Positions 15,114 through 23,564 of a DNA stretch of 27,752 nt are shown piece after piece (positions within the stretch are counted from its first letter, which is position 1; every line of letters begins with the position of its first letter). The position numbers and the translations under genes are program-made. The notes below the pieces were generated by a model, which was given only the letters and a program-made list of their open reading frames with translations, made no database searches and had not been told where the DNA came from. The stretch spans positions 1 to 27,752 of the forward strand of contig CAUDQR010000027.1 of the NCBI GenBank assembly GCA_958451615.1, written 5' to 3'. Source of the DNA: an uncultured Collinsella sp. Lineage in GTDB: Bacteria > Actinomycetota > Coriobacteriia > Coriobacteriales > Coriobacteriaceae.

Positions 15114-16376
15114 ATGGCTGAGAAACTCATTCCGTTGGAGGACGCGCAGGCGATCGTCTTGTCGCACGTGAATCGCACCGAAGTCATCGAGATTCCCGTG
15201 TGGCAGGCCGCCGGTCTTCCCTTGGCAGAGGATGCGGTGGCCGATATCGACATCTCGCCGTTTGCCAACAGCGCTATGGACGGATATGCCGTGCGCTCGG
15301 CGGACTTGGCGCAGGCATCTGGCGAGGCGCCGGTGACGCTCGACGTTATCGGACACGAGGCTGCGGGCCATGTGTTTGAGGGCACAATCGGCGCGGGCGA
15401 GACGGTCCGCATCATGACGGGCGCGCCGGTACCCGAAGGTGCCGATGCCGTGGTGAAGTATGAGATCGTCGATGTGCTCGTCGGTGACGGCAACGAGGGT
15501 TCGCGTGTGAGGTTCTCGGCGCCTGCCAAGGTAGGGGAGAACGTTCGCTCTGCCGCCGAGGAGGCCCATGCCGGCGATGTTGTGATGCACGCCGGCGAGG
15601 TCGTGGCTCCGGCGGGCGCCGGCTTGTTGGCGAGCGCCGGGTATGCGAGCGTGAAGGTGCATGCCGCGCCGCGTGTGGGCATTATCTCGCTGGGCACGGA
15701 GCTGGTCGCGCCGGGTGAGCTGCCGGCGCGCGGGCAGATTCGCGACTCCAACTCGTCGGCGTTGATGGCCGAAGCGCTCGATGCAGGAGCCGAGCCCGTG
15801 TTCTACGGCATTGCGCCCGATGATGAGCAGGCGATTGCCGAGCTGGTGCATCGCGCCGTGCTGGAGTGCGATTTCGTCATTACGAGCGGTGGCGCCTCGG
15901 CAGGCGACTACGACTACGTGACGGCGCTCGTTCGGCGCGAGGGCGATGTGCTGTTTGACCGCATCTCGATGCGTCCGGGCAAGGCCATCACGTTTGGCTT
16001 GCTTGGGGGTAAGCCCTACCTGGGACTTTCAGGCAATCCGGCCGCGGCGTATGTAGGCTTTGAGATGCTTGCGCGTCCGGCGATCCGCAAGATGCGCGGC
16101 TTTGCCGAGGGTACGCGTCCCGTGCAGCAGGCGACGCTCACGCACGGCGTGAAAAAGCGACAGCATCGCCGCTTCTTCGATCGCGCCACGGTTTTGCGCG
16201 ACCCCGAGACCGGTGAGCTGTTGGTGACCGAGGCCAAGACGCAGAATTCGGCGCTGCTCGGCACGCTGCAGCGGGCTAACTGCCTGTTGCGTGTTGACGA
16301 AGGACCGTGCGACCTCAAGGTGGGCGATGTCGTGGACGTTGTTCGCGTCGACCTGCCCGAGGGCGCCGTGTTGTAG
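15114..16376 (+). CDS. moeA: Molybdopterin molybdenumtransferase MoeA
   Basis: A 420-residue cytosolic enzyme that inserts molybdate into adenylated molybdopterin to finish molybdenum cofactor. Family marks in order are ISPFANSAMDGYAVRSADL near residue 50, TGAPVPEGADAVVKYE at about 103, PRVGIISLGTEL and GQIRDSNSSAL, then the MoCF domain signature TSGGASAGDYDY, RPGKAITFG and GLSGNPAAAYVGFE. The length is normal. ATG at 15114 is chosen because AGAGGTG precedes it at good spacing; an upstream in-frame ATG at 15099 would overlap that site. It is followed after 10 bases by the mog/moaB gene, which has its own ribosome binding site, so the two form an operon upstream of the molybdate importer genes. 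Confidence 0.95.
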   Translation: MAEKLIPLEDAQAIVLSHVNRTEVIEIPVWQAAGLPLAEDAVADIDISPFANSAMDGYAVRSADLAQASGEAPVTLDVIGHEAAGHVFEGTIGAGETVRIMTGAPVPEGADAVVKYEIVDVLVGDGNEGSRVRFSAPAKVGENVRSAAEEAHAGDVVMHAGEVVAPAGAGLLASAGYASVKVHAAPRVGIISLGTELVAPGELPARGQIRDSNSSALMAEALDAGAEPVFYGIAPDDEQAIAELVHRAVLECDFVITSGGASAGDYDYVTALVRREGDVLFDRISMRPGKAITFGLLGGKPYLGLSGNPAAAYVGFEMLARPAIRKMRGFAEGTRPVQQATLTHGVKKRQHRRFFDRATVLRDPETGELLVTEAKTQNSALLGTLQRANCLLRVDEGPCDLKVGDVVDVVRVDLPEGAVL

Positions 16377-16386
16377 GAGGAATGCT

Positions 16387-16866
16387 ATGGAGCTGAAGAT
16401 ATCGATCGTGACGTGCTCGGATACGCGCGATCTTGCCCAGGACGAGGCTGGAGCCGCACTCGAGGAACTTATCGAGGCGCAGGGCTGGACGGTCGCCTCG
16501 CATGTGGTCGTGCGCGACGACGTCAGCGAGATCGGTGATGCCATTGTGGAAGCCGCCGATGAGTGCCACGCCAATGTCGTGCTCACCTGCGGCGGCACGG
16601 GGCTTTCGATGCGCGATGTGACGCCCGAGGCGACGCGTGCCGTCTGCGAGCGCGATGTGCCGGGTATTGCAGAGGCAATCCGTGCGTACTCCATGACCAA
16701 GACGCGCCGCGCTATGCTCTCGCGCGCTATTTGCATGCAACGAGGTCATACACTTGTCGTAAACTTTCCCGGTTCTACGAAGGCCGCCCGCGAAAGCTGG
16801 GAGGCCATAGCGGACCAGCTGGAGCATGCGGCTCAGATGACAGCGGGCGGCGGACATACCAACTAA
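16387..16866 (+). CDS. Molybdopterin adenylyltransferase-like protein (Mog/MoaB family)
   Basis: A 159-residue MoCF-domain protein that probably adenylates molybdopterin before molybdate insertion by MoeA. Visible are the opening ISIVTCSDTRDLAQDEAGAAL, the nucleotide-binding NVVLTCGGTGLSMRDVTPEAT at about residues 62-82, the VPGIAEAIR loop, and VVNFPGSTKAARESW near the C-terminus. Members are called Mog or MoaB; both have this fold, and sequence alone does not decide. The ATG at 16387 follows TAGGAGGAATGCT, which overlaps the end of moeA and suggests tight co-translation. A strong terminator closes the two-gene unit. Confidence 0.92.
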   Translation: MELKISIVTCSDTRDLAQDEAGAALEELIEAQGWTVASHVVVRDDVSEIGDAIVEAADECHANVVLTCGGTGLSMRDVTPEATRAVCERDVPGIAEAIRAYSMTKTRRAMLSRAICMQRGHTLVVNFPGSTKAARESWEAIADQLEHAAQMTAGGGHTN

Positions 16867-16879
16867 GCTATTTACCTGC

Positions 16880-16916
16880 GGCGGAGCGACCTGAACGGCT
16901 GCTCCGCCTTTTATTT
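16880..16916 (+). terminator. Terminator after the moeA-mog unit
   Basis: GGCGGAGC (16880-16887) pairs perfectly with GCTCCGCC (16901-16908) over a 13-base loop, followed by TTTTATTT. Confidence 0.9.
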
Positions 16917-16957
16917 GCGCCCAAGGGGACGGCATTCTGTAGGCATGCTTGAAACTA

Positions 16958-17010
16958 TATTCTCAGACGAGAATAATTTCTCATAATCATTATTCGCATC
17001 GAAGTATAAT
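16958..17010 (+). promoter_or_regulatory. modA promoter region with operator-like palindromes
   Basis: A clear -10 box, TATAAT, lies at 17005-17010, 60 bases before the modA start. Upstream is the inverted repeat TATTCTC-AGAC-GAGAATA (16958-16975) and a second one, AATAAT...ATTATT (16972-16993). They lie around or just upstream of the expected -35, for which no good hexamer is visible. This fits control by a DNA-binding protein. The sites do not match the E. coli ModE consensus as I remember it. Confidence 0.55.
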
Positions 17011-17070
17011 CAAATTACAGAATAAAGCCCGCGGTGGGGTACCCGGGCACAAGGTACGAAAGGGTTGAAC

Positions 17071-17946
17071 ATGTTCGATATGGTTTCTCGCCGCGGATTC
17101 GTCTCGCTTTCTGCTGTCGCCGCTGCCAGCCTTGGTCTTGCCGGCTGCTCGGGCAGCAAGACGTCCGAGCCGGCCGGATCCGATGCCGGCTCTGCCAAGG
17201 CCTCTTCCAAGAAGGAAACCGTCGAGCTGCAGGTCTTTGCCGCCAACTCGCTCGAGAAGGCACTGCCCGAGGTCCAGGAGCTCTACACCGACCAGACCGG
17301 CACCACCTTCGCCGACACGCAGTTTAAGGCGTCTGGCGACCTTGTCGAGCAGATGCGCGCCGGTGCCGCCGTCGACGTGCTCATCACAGCCTCCAAGGGC
17401 ACCATGGATGACGCCGAGACCGCCGAGCTCGTCGACGCCGATACGCGTGAGGACATGTTCGTCAACGACCTCGTGATCATTCGCGCTGAGGGCTCCGACA
17501 CCAAGATCGAGGCCATCGCCGACGTCGCGAATCTGGACGGCAAGATCGCCATCGGCGACGCCAAGACCGTCCCCGCCGGCAAGTACGCCAACCAGGCCTT
17601 AGCTTCTGTGGGTCTCTACACCGGCACCGAGGGCGACGACGGCGAGTATGCTCCCGAGATTGCCGACAAAGTCGCACTGGCCGACAAAGTTGGTACTGCC
17701 GCCGCCTATGTGTCCACAGGCGACTGCGTGGCTGGTTTTGTCTACAGCTCCGATATCTTCCGCTATGACGGCATCGAGGAGGCCTTCGTGTGCCCCGAGG
17801 ACTCGCACAAGCCCATCGTGTATCCCGGTGCTGTCGCCGATAGCTCCGAGCACGCCGACGAGGCCAAGGCGTTTATCGACTTTTGCCTGTCCAACAAGAA
17901 GGCTCAGAAGATTTGGGCTAAGTACGGCTTTGAGCTTTCCGAGTAG
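17071..17946 (+). CDS. modA: Molybdate ABC transporter substrate-binding lipoprotein
   Basis: A 291-residue extracytoplasmic binding protein that captures molybdate (tungstate possible) for ModBC. The N-terminus MFDMVSRRGFVSLSAVAAAS has a twin-arginine-like SRRGFV and ends in the lipobox LAGC, with Cys26 as the lipidated residue, so it may be Tat-exported and membrane-anchored. A low-complexity Ser/Ala/Lys linker follows. The mature domain shows ModA family features: LQVFAANSLEKALPEVQELY, FKASGDLVEQMRAGAAVDVLITAS, IGDAKTVPAGKYANQAL and VYPGAVADSSEHADEAKAFIDF. ATG at 17071 has GAAAGGG upstream; a second in-frame ATG at 17080 would cut into the signal. It heads modABC. Confidence 0.92.
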   Translation: MFDMVSRRGFVSLSAVAAASLGLAGCSGSKTSEPAGSDAGSAKASSKKETVELQVFAANSLEKALPEVQELYTDQTGTTFADTQFKASGDLVEQMRAGAAVDVLITASKGTMDDAETAELVDADTREDMFVNDLVIIRAEGSDTKIEAIADVANLDGKIAIGDAKTVPAGKYANQALASVGLYTGTEGDDGEYAPEIADKVALADKVGTAAAYVSTGDCVAGFVYSSDIFRYDGIEEAFVCPEDSHKPIVYPGAVADSSEHADEAKAFIDFCLSNKKAQKIWAKYGFELSE

Positions 17947-18014
17947 TGCGGCTTGGCGCGATAATTCCATCGTTTTGTGTTTCACTTCGTCCTTGTATTC
18001 GCTTGGAGCTTTTC

Positions 18015-19457
18015 GTGCTTAATAGATTCAGCATGCTTGTCGCCTGTGCTTTGACCTTCGCGCTTTGCTGGGTGCCGGGATTTGCGTTTGCTGGGGTCGC
18101 TGAGGACGGGGCCCAAGTTGCTGCGACCGCTCATGGGCTTTCCTATGGGATTGAGGGTTTTGAGCGGTTGGCCAAGGGGACTGCTCGTGCCATGGAGGGC
18201 CAGCCTGAGGGCTACCGGTTTCCCGTTGACGAGGACGTGGACCTTGTAGTGGCGCCTGCTGCCGATCGCGTTGTGGTGTGGATATCGCCCAAGGCGGCCG
18301 AGAAGTATGGATTGGATCCGCAGGACAACGAGTGCATATCGGGTCTCAAGGCCCTCGTCTGTGAGCTCGACAGCGCAAACTCCATGGGAGGTGCGCAGCT
18401 GGGGGACGTTGATCTTCCTTGGTATGTTACGGCGGAAACAACGTTTGATGCCGGCGGGTATACCTATGGCTTTGATGTGCGTGGTGCGGATGGGGACCGC
18501 TATGTGGTGATTGCATCGGCCTCGGGTGATGCCAAGGGCGGCGCGCGTTGGCTTGATAGCGCTCAAATGGTAGAAGCATCGTCTGTCGTGTTGCGGGATG
18601 AGCGGGGGCCCTTGACCTCTCTGGCTTCCTTTTTGGGCGACATCGACTATCGCCCGTTTTGGGTGTCCATCAAAACGAGCGGCCTTGCCCTGGTGATCTC
18701 CTTTGCACTGGGCCTGTTTGCCGCGTGGAAGACTATGGGTACCTCGAGTCGCATCAAGGGCCTGCTCGATTCGGTCTTTACGATTCCTATGGTGCTGCCG
18801 CCCACGGTCTGCGGCTTTCTGCTCCTCATGCTGTTTGGCCGCTCGACCGGGGTGGGCCAGTGGCTCATCGCGCATGGCGTCTCGATTGTCTTTACGTGGC
18901 CCGCGGCGGTGATATCTGCCGTGGTGGTGTCGTTTCCCCTGGTCTACCGTACGGCGCTCGGTGCCTTTGAGAGCCTTGACACGCAGATGCTCGATGCCGC
19001 GCGAACCCTGGGATGGTCCGAGCGTCGCATCTTTGCCAAGCTCATGATGCCGCTCGGCTGGCCCTCCATCGCCGCCGGCGCGGTGCTTGCCTTTGCCCGC
19101 GCGATGGGCGAGTTTGGCTGCACCCTGTTCTTTGCGGGCAACTACGCCGGCATTACCCAGACCATCCCCATCGCCATCTACTTTGAGTGGATGGGCGGCA
19201 ACACGTCGGTGGCCCTCTTTTGGGTCGTCGTCGTGATCGTGTTTAGTTTCCTGGTCATTTTGTTCATCAACATGTACACGGCGCATTCTCAAAAGTATCG
19301 CGAGCGCGGTCTCTCCCGTGCGGAGCGCAAGCAGGCCAAAGAGCTCGCCGGACAGGGCGATTCGCTTGACCCGGTGGGCGGCGATGCCTTGCGCATCGAT
19401 CGCGAGGCGCTGGCCGAGCTTATGCGCGATGACGCGGCACCGCAGGGAGGTCGATAA
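18015..19457 (+). CDS. modB: Molybdate ABC transporter permease ModB with a large exported N-terminal domain
   Basis: A 480-residue permease; usual ModB proteins have about 220-260. Residues 215-425 form the standard transmembrane domain, with LLDSVFTIPMVLPPTVCGFLLL and the ABC-contacting EAA loop in FESLDTQMLDAARTLGWSE, then GEFGCTLFFAGNYAG. Before it lie a signal-like segment (1-26, ending AFA) and about 185 residues, predicted to be outside the membrane, that I do not recognise. These contain DLVVAPAADRVVVWISPKAA and a YTYGFDVRGADGDRYVVIA stretch. A charged tail of about 50 residues follows the last helix. GTG at 18015 is chosen for GGAG six bases upstream; ATG 18033 and GTG 17946 are alternatives. 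Four bases separate it from modC. Confidence 0.85.
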   Translation: MLNRFSMLVACALTFALCWVPGFAFAGVAEDGAQVAATAHGLSYGIEGFERLAKGTARAMEGQPEGYRFPVDEDVDLVVAPAADRVVVWISPKAAEKYGLDPQDNECISGLKALVCELDSANSMGGAQLGDVDLPWYVTAETTFDAGGYTYGFDVRGADGDRYVVIASASGDAKGGARWLDSAQMVEASSVVLRDERGPLTSLASFLGDIDYRPFWVSIKTSGLALVISFALGLFAAWKTMGTSSRIKGLLDSVFTIPMVLPPTVCGFLLLMLFGRSTGVGQWLIAHGVSIVFTWPAAVISAVVVSFPLVYRTALGAFESLDTQMLDAARTLGWSERRIFAKLMMPLGWPSIAAGAVLAFARAMGEFGCTLFFAGNYAGITQTIPIAIYFEWMGGNTSVALFWVVVVIVFSFLVILFINMYTAHSQKYRERGLSRAERKQAKELAGQGDSLDPVGGDALRIDREALAELMRDDAAPQGGR

Positions 19458-19460
19458 GCT

Positions 19461-20531
19461 ATGTCGCTCGTTTTGGATATCAAAAAGCGCTATCCCGGCT
19501 TTACCCTCGACATTCAGCTCGATGCCGGCGAGGAGCGTGTGGCGCTGCTCGGCGCCTCCGGATGCGGCAAGAGCTGCACCTTGCGCTGTATTGCCGGCGT
19601 GGAGACGCCCGACGAGGGCAAGATCGTCGTCAACGGCGTAACCTTCTTTGACTCGGTGTCGGGCATCAATCTGTCGCCCCAGGAGCGCAAGTGCGCCCTG
19701 ATGTTTCAAAACTATCAGCTGTTTCCCAACATGACGGTGGCCGATAACGTATGTGCCGGTGTAAAGGACGCGGGCGACGCCGCGGCGCGCAAAAGGCTGG
19801 CCGAGCGCTATCTGGGCATTTTCGGTCTGGCCGATTTTGCCGACCGCTATCCCGCGCGTCTCTCGGGCGGTCAGCAGCAGCGTGTGGCGCTTGCTCGCAT
19901 GGTGGCGGCACACCCGGGCATTTTTATGTTCGACGAGCCCATGAGCGCGCTCGACGCGTATCTCAAGAGCGCGCTTGAGCAGAACATGCTCGACCTGTTC
20001 GACGTCTGTAACCGTACCGTGCTCTACGTGAGCCACGACATCGACGAAGCTTGCCGCCTATGCCAGCACATCTGCGTGATGCACGACGGGCATGTTGAGG
20101 AGATCGGCTCCGTTGAGGACGTGGTCCGCCGCCCTCAGACGTTGGCGGCGCTGCGCCTAACGGGCTGTAAGAATACGAGCCGCGCGCGCAAGATCGGCGA
20201 CGAAGAAGTTGAGGCCCTCGACTGGGGCATGACCTTTAACGTGGGTCGCGAGGTTCCCGATAACGTGGCGTACCTGGGTATTCGTGCGAGCTACTTCCAT
20301 GTGGACAACCGCGCTGAGCGCGGTCGTAACAGCTACGATCTGCATGTGGCCCGCGTGAGCGATTCGCGTTTTGAGCGCCTGGTTCTGCTGGATGTGCCGC
20401 GTGCCGATGCGCCCACGCGTTTGCAGTGGAAGGTCAACAAGGTGGGCATACCTGTCGACGAGTTGCCGCAAGCAGGCGAGACGCTGCGCATGCATTTTGA
20501 TGCCAGCAGGATCCATTTGGTTTGTCGATAG
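19461..20531 (+). CDS. modC: Molybdate ABC transporter ATP-binding protein
   Basis: A 356-residue cytosolic ATPase that powers molybdate import. Walker A is LLGASGCGKSCTL at about residue 29-41, the Q-loop is LMFQNYQLFPNMTV, the signature LSGGQQQRVALARM at about 135-148, Walker B IFMFDEPMSALDAY, and the switch histidine is in LYVSHDIDEACRLC. The roughly 120-residue C-terminal extension (from about 235) contains YLGIRASYFHV, in the style of the oligonucleotide-binding regulatory domain of ModC/CysA-type subunits. GGGAGG precedes the ATG. It overlaps no neighbour and is followed by a short terminator-like stem, so modABC ends here. Confidence 0.93.
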   Translation: MSLVLDIKKRYPGFTLDIQLDAGEERVALLGASGCGKSCTLRCIAGVETPDEGKIVVNGVTFFDSVSGINLSPQERKCALMFQNYQLFPNMTVADNVCAGVKDAGDAAARKRLAERYLGIFGLADFADRYPARLSGGQQQRVALARMVAAHPGIFMFDEPMSALDAYLKSALEQNMLDLFDVCNRTVLYVSHDIDEACRLCQHICVMHDGHVEEIGSVEDVVRRPQTLAALRLTGCKNTSRARKIGDEEVEALDWGMTFNVGREVPDNVAYLGIRASYFHVDNRAERGRNSYDLHVARVSDSRFERLVLLDVPRADAPTRLQWKVNKVGIPVDELPQAGETLRMHFDASRIHLVCR

Positions 20532-20557
20532 CGCCGGGTAATGCCGTCGGGGAATAT

Positions 20558-20578
20558 AAGCCTCCGCGGCTTTGTTTT
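20558..20578 (+). terminator. Weak terminator after modC
   Basis: AAGCC pairs with GGCTT over a five-base loop, then TGTTTTT. The stem is short but correctly placed 26 bases after the modC stop. Confidence 0.5.
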
Positions 20579-20666
20579 TGCCGTTCGACGAATGAGGAAT
20601 GACAAACTCTTATCAATCAAGATAATTATTTATTAGACGACGGCACACGACGCTGTCGTACGAATG

Positions 20667-20715
20667 TCAACGGTGTTCGCATGGTCGATGACCGTTGATA
20701 TAGTTGACCTCAACT
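20667..20715 (+). promoter_or_regulatory. Operator-like GTTGA repeats around a candidate promoter
   Basis: TCAACGGT (20667-20674) and ACCGTTGA (20691-20698) form a perfect 8-base inverted repeat with a 16-base spacer. AGTTGA-CC-TCAACT (20702-20715) is a second one. The core GTTGA/TCAAC therefore occurs four times in 49 bases. A possible promoter, TTCGCA (20676-20681) and TATAGT (20699-20704) with a 17-base spacer, lies inside the cluster, so a bound regulator would block it. TTATC-AATCAA-GATAA (20610-20625) is a further inverted repeat upstream. The 431-base gap after modC otherwise contains the small reading frame and hairpin listed next. Confidence 0.5.
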
Positions 20716-20734
20716 TGTAAAGGAGGGTGCGCAC

Positions 20735-20803
20735 ATGCCGCAGACGACATACATTCGCCGCGTTGCCGCGCGTGCCCTGTATATGGCTCGGAGCCGCATA
20801 TGA
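20735..20803 (+). CDS. Candidate 22-residue leader peptide or small protein
   Basis: The frame reads MPQTTYIRRVAARALYMARSRI and then stops. It is preceded at seven bases by AAAGGAGGG, the best Shine-Dalgarno sequence in the window, and by the operator-like promoter. The peptide is basic (five Arg) with no run of a single amino acid that would suggest classical attenuation. The stop codon lies in the loop of a 7-pair hairpin, CGGAGCC (20789-20795) with GGCTCCG (20818-20824), so translation of the peptide would alter folding ahead of the reductase genes. I do not recognise the sequence. It may be a regulatory leader or a chance frame, although the ribosome binding site argues against chance. 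Confidence 0.4.
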   Translation: MPQTTYIRRVAARALYMARSRI

Positions 20804-20824
20804 GCAGGTATGTTCACGGCTCCG
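20789..20824 (+). promoter_or_regulatory. Hairpin overlapping the end of the small reading frame
   Basis: CGGAGCC and GGCTCCG pair perfectly across a 22-base loop that contains the stop codon of the small frame. There is no T-run after it, so it is not itself a terminator. Confidence 0.4.
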
Positions 20825-20962
20825 GGAGAGACGACGCACAACTAAATAATCGACCGCAAAGCAGGTTCCCTAAAATTCCGGGTTTGAGCACGGTCGGGCA
20901 ATCGCCGTCCGTCGTGCATCGATACCGCTGTTATCCGTTTTTGGTTCGAGAGGGGAACCGTT

Positions 20963-22246
20963 ATGGCTGAAGAATTTGATTTCCACCCGATGTGGGAGAG
21001 CCTCGGCATGAATCTTGCCGACCACGACATGCTGCTAGGCGCCGTGGGCCAGATGTACGGCGATATGTTCTTGACGCAGAACAATCGCCCCAAGTCCACG
21101 TCCTACCTGGACTTTGTGGCCACCAACATCCACAGCGGCCGTATTAAGGAGATGCTCGACAAGAAGGAGGCTGGCGAGGCCACCAAAATCGTGGGCTCGT
21201 TCTGCGTGTACGTGCCCGAGGAGATCGTGCTTGCCTGTGACGGCATTCCCGTTGGTCTGTGCTCGGGTGCCGATTGGGCAACGGACAAGGTCGAGGAGCA
21301 CTTGCCGCGCAACACTTGTCCGCTTATCAAGAGCTTTGCCGGCTTTAAGCTGGGTGAGGTCTGCCCCTACATTGAGTCGAGTGACTTGGTGGTAGGCGAG
21401 AACACCTGCGATGGCAAGAAGAAGGCCTATGAGTTCTTTGCCACGCAAAAGAACATGTACGTCATGGATATTCCCAACGTTCACGACGAGTCGACGCTCG
21501 TGACCTGGAAGGCCGAGGTTAAAAAGCTCGCCGCCAAGATTGAGGAAGAGTGTGGCGTCACGATTACGCCTGAGCGTCTGAAGGCCGCCATCCGCGCCGT
21601 CAATGAGAAGCGTCGCGCCCTGCAGCGCCTCGCTGCCACGCGCGCTGCCGACCCAGCGCCCATTAGCGGTCTCGACAGTCTTCTGACCGTTCAGGCCGCC
21701 TTTATGGACGACACGTCGCGTCTGACCGGAGCCATCAACGATATGGCGGCCGAGTGTGAGCAGCGTGTCGAGGCCGGAGATGGCGTGGCGCCCAAGGGGG
21801 CCAAGCGCATCCTGTACACCGGCACGCCCATGGCCGTGCCTAACTGGAAGCTGTTCAACCTCATCGAGAAGGCCGGCGGCGTTGTGGTGGGCGAGGAGTC
21901 CTGCACGGGTTCGCGCTATTACAAGGACTTGGTCGATGAGTCCGGTGAGACGGTTGACGAGATGCTCGATGCTATCGCCGAGCGCTACTTTAAGATCAAC
22001 TGTGCCGTCTTTACGCCCAACGACCAGCGTATGAAGGACATTGTCCAGATGGCCAAGGACCTGCATGCCGACGGCATTGTCGACGTGGCCCTGCAGTTCT
22101 GCACGCTCTACGAGATGGAGTCGTTTGCCGTGGAGAAGGCCGCCGAGGAGGCCGGCATTCCGTTTATGCACATCACGACCGACTACGCCGGCGAGGACGC
22201 AGGCCAACTGCAAACCAGGATCGAGGCTTTCTTGGAAACCATTTAG
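20963..22246 (+). CDS. Double-cubane-cluster reductase-like protein, first paralog (2-hydroxyacyl-CoA dehydratase D family)
   Basis: A 427-residue cytosolic iron-sulfur protein of the family that includes HgdB-type dehydratase subunits, E. coli YjiM and the double-cubane-cluster proteins (DCCP) that reduce small molecules using ATP and an activase. Candidate cluster ligands are Cys81, 92, 100, 119 (NTCPLIKS), 134 (EVCPYIES), 149 (NTCDGKKK), 314 (EESCTGSR), 347 and 380 (LQFCTLYE). [11 protein letters not shown] is a family hallmark. The first 60 residues form a helical extension missing from the second paralog. ATG at 20963 follows GAGAGGGGA. No CoA ligase or CoA transferase gene lies nearby, which favours a DCCP-type reductase over a true dehydratase. 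The substrate is unknown. Confidence 0.85.
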   Translation: MAEEFDFHPMWESLGMNLADHDMLLGAVGQMYGDMFLTQNNRPKSTSYLDFVATNIHSGRIKEMLDKKEAGEATKIVGSFCVYVPEEIVLACDGIPVGLCSGADWATDKVEEHLPRNTCPLIKSFAGFKLGEVCPYIESSDLVVGENTCDGKKKAYEFFATQKNMYVMDIPNVHDESTLVTWKAEVKKLAAKIEEECGVTITPERLKAAIRAVNEKRRALQRLAATRAADPAPISGLDSLLTVQAAFMDDTSRLTGAINDMAAECEQRVEAGDGVAPKGAKRILYTGTPMAVPNWKLFNLIEKAGGVVVGEESCTGSRYYKDLVDESGETVDEMLDAIAERYFKINCAVFTPNDQRMKDIVQMAKDLHADGIVDVALQFCTLYEMESFAVEKAAEEAGIPFMHITTDYAGEDAGQLQTRIEAFLETI

Positions 22247-22262
22247 GACTATCCGTCCCGGT

Positions 22263-22362
22263 GGCTTTCCCAGGTGCCCGATCTTGCCGTCAAACCGTCG
22301 CTTGCGTATCAGAAGTACGCGGCGCTCCTCTTTCACGGCAACCTCGGGCACCTGGGAAAGCC
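22263..22362. repeat. 100-base inverted-repeat element between the reductase paralogs
   Basis: The outer arms GGCTTTCCCAGGTGCCCGA (22263-22281) and TCGGGCACCTGGGAAAGCC (22344-22362) are perfectly complementary. The inner arms TTGCCGT and ACGGCAA continue the stem. The central part CAAACCGTCGCTTGCGTA... recurs almost unchanged at 23592. Transcribed, it would be a long stable hairpin between the two genes. Confidence 0.85.
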
Positions 22363-22400
22363 GTCTCCTTGGTCGGTTAAAAAGTTTGTTAAGGAGTTAT

Positions 22401-23564
22401 ATGTCGGAAAATATTGAACAGCCGTTGCCGCGCACGTTTGAGGAGTTCAACGAGCAACGCAAGGCGGCGTTTATTCGCGTCAAGGATTATAAGCAGGCGG
22501 GTAATCGCCTGGTCGGCTTTTTGTGCAGCTATACGCCGCTCGAGATTATCGATGCCGCGGGGGCTGCGAGCGTGGCTCTGTGCGGTACGTCCGATGAGGT
22601 GATTCCCGAGGCCGAGAAGGTGCTGCCGGCAAACCTGTGCCCGCTCATCAAGTCGACCTACGGTTTTGCCTACTCGCAAAAGTGCCCGTTTACGTACTTT
22701 AGCGACATGATCATCGGCGAGACCACCTGCGACGGCAAGAAGAAGATGTACGAGCTACTCAACGAGCTCAAGCGCACGCACATTCTGCATCTTCCGCAGG
22801 GTCGCGATCGTGCCTACGAGCGTGAAGGCTGGTACGAGGAGTGCCGCCTGCTCAAGGAGGAGCTCGAGGGCTTCTACGGCATCACGATTACCGACGATGA
22901 CCTGCGCGCCGCCGTCCGTCGTCGCAACCGTCTGCGTGCGGCCCAGCTCGAGATGTTTGCGCTGCAGGCCAACCAGCCGGCAGCCATGAGCGGCGTCGAC
23001 CTGATGAGCACCATGTTTGCCGGTACGTTCAGCTTTGATATCGAGGCCTATACGCAGCAGCTGGAGCAAAAGGTCGCCAAGCTGCGCGAGGCCTACGACG
23101 CGGGCGAGCGCCCGGTTGCGGCGGATGCCAAGCGCATTCTGATCACCGGCTGCCCGGTGGGCGGCGTGATCAACAAGATCGGCCGCACTATCGAGTCCAA
23201 CGGCGGCGTGGTCGTGTGCATGGACGACTGCTCGGGCGAGCGCACGGCGGCCATGATGATCGACCCGGAGGCTCCCGATATCCTGCGCGCCATCGCCGAC
23301 CGCTATCTGGATATCAACTGCTCGGTCATGACGCCCAACGACGGTCGTATGGAAAACACGCTGGCCATGTGCGAGAAGTACCACGTCGATGGCGTGGTGG
23401 AGAGCGTGCTGCAGGCGTGCCACACCTTTAACGTGGAGAGTGCGCGCATGCAGGAGGCTGTCGAGGGTGCGGGCATTCCGTACATGAAGATTGAGACCGA
23501 TTACAGCAACGGCGACATGGGCCAGATCGAGACGCGCATCGCCGCCTTCATCGAAACCCTCTAG
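22401..23564 (+). CDS. Double-cubane-cluster reductase-like protein, second paralog
   Basis: A 387-residue paralog of the preceding gene, with the same fold and ending ([23 protein letters not shown] against [23 protein letters not shown]). Cysteines in equivalent places are Cys42 (FLCSYTP), 61, 80 (NLCPLIKS), 95 (KCPFTYF), 110 (TTCDGKKK), 277 (MDDCSGER), 307 and 340. Only the counterpart of Cys92 is replaced, by alanine. Both paralogs therefore look able to hold a cluster, unlike heterodimeric dehydratases in which the subunits differ more. They may form a heterodimer or two separate homodimers. ATG at 22401 follows AAGGAG; an upstream frame from 22041 is the shadow of the first paralog. An inverted-repeat element begins at its stop codon. 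Confidence 0.85.
   Translation: MSENIEQPLPRTFEEFNEQRKAAFIRVKDYKQAGNRLVGFLCSYTPLEIIDAAGAASVALCGTSDEVIPEAEKVLPANLCPLIKSTYGFAYSQKCPFTYFSDMIIGETTCDGKKKMYELLNELKRTHILHLPQGRDRAYEREGWYEECRLLKEELEGFYGITITDDDLRAAVRRRNRLRAAQLEMFALQANQPAAMSGVDLMSTMFAGTFSFDIEAYTQQLEQKVAKLREAYDAGERPVAADAKRILITGCPVGGVINKIGRTIESNGGVVVCMDDCSGERTAAMMIDPEAPDILRAIADRYLDINCSVMTPNDGRMENTLAMCEKYHVDGVVESVLQACHTFNVESARMQEAVEGAGIPYMKIETDYSNGDMGQIETRIAAFIETL

Noticed and set aside
17982..20036. Minus-strand open frame of 684 codons across modB and modC
   Set aside because: It is antisense to modBC with their clear motifs; its composition is typical of a shadow frame.
20800..20970. A 56-codon plus-strand frame starting in the hairpin loop after the small leader peptide
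   Set aside because: It has no ribosome binding site of its own, overlaps the reductase start, and shows no recognisable features.
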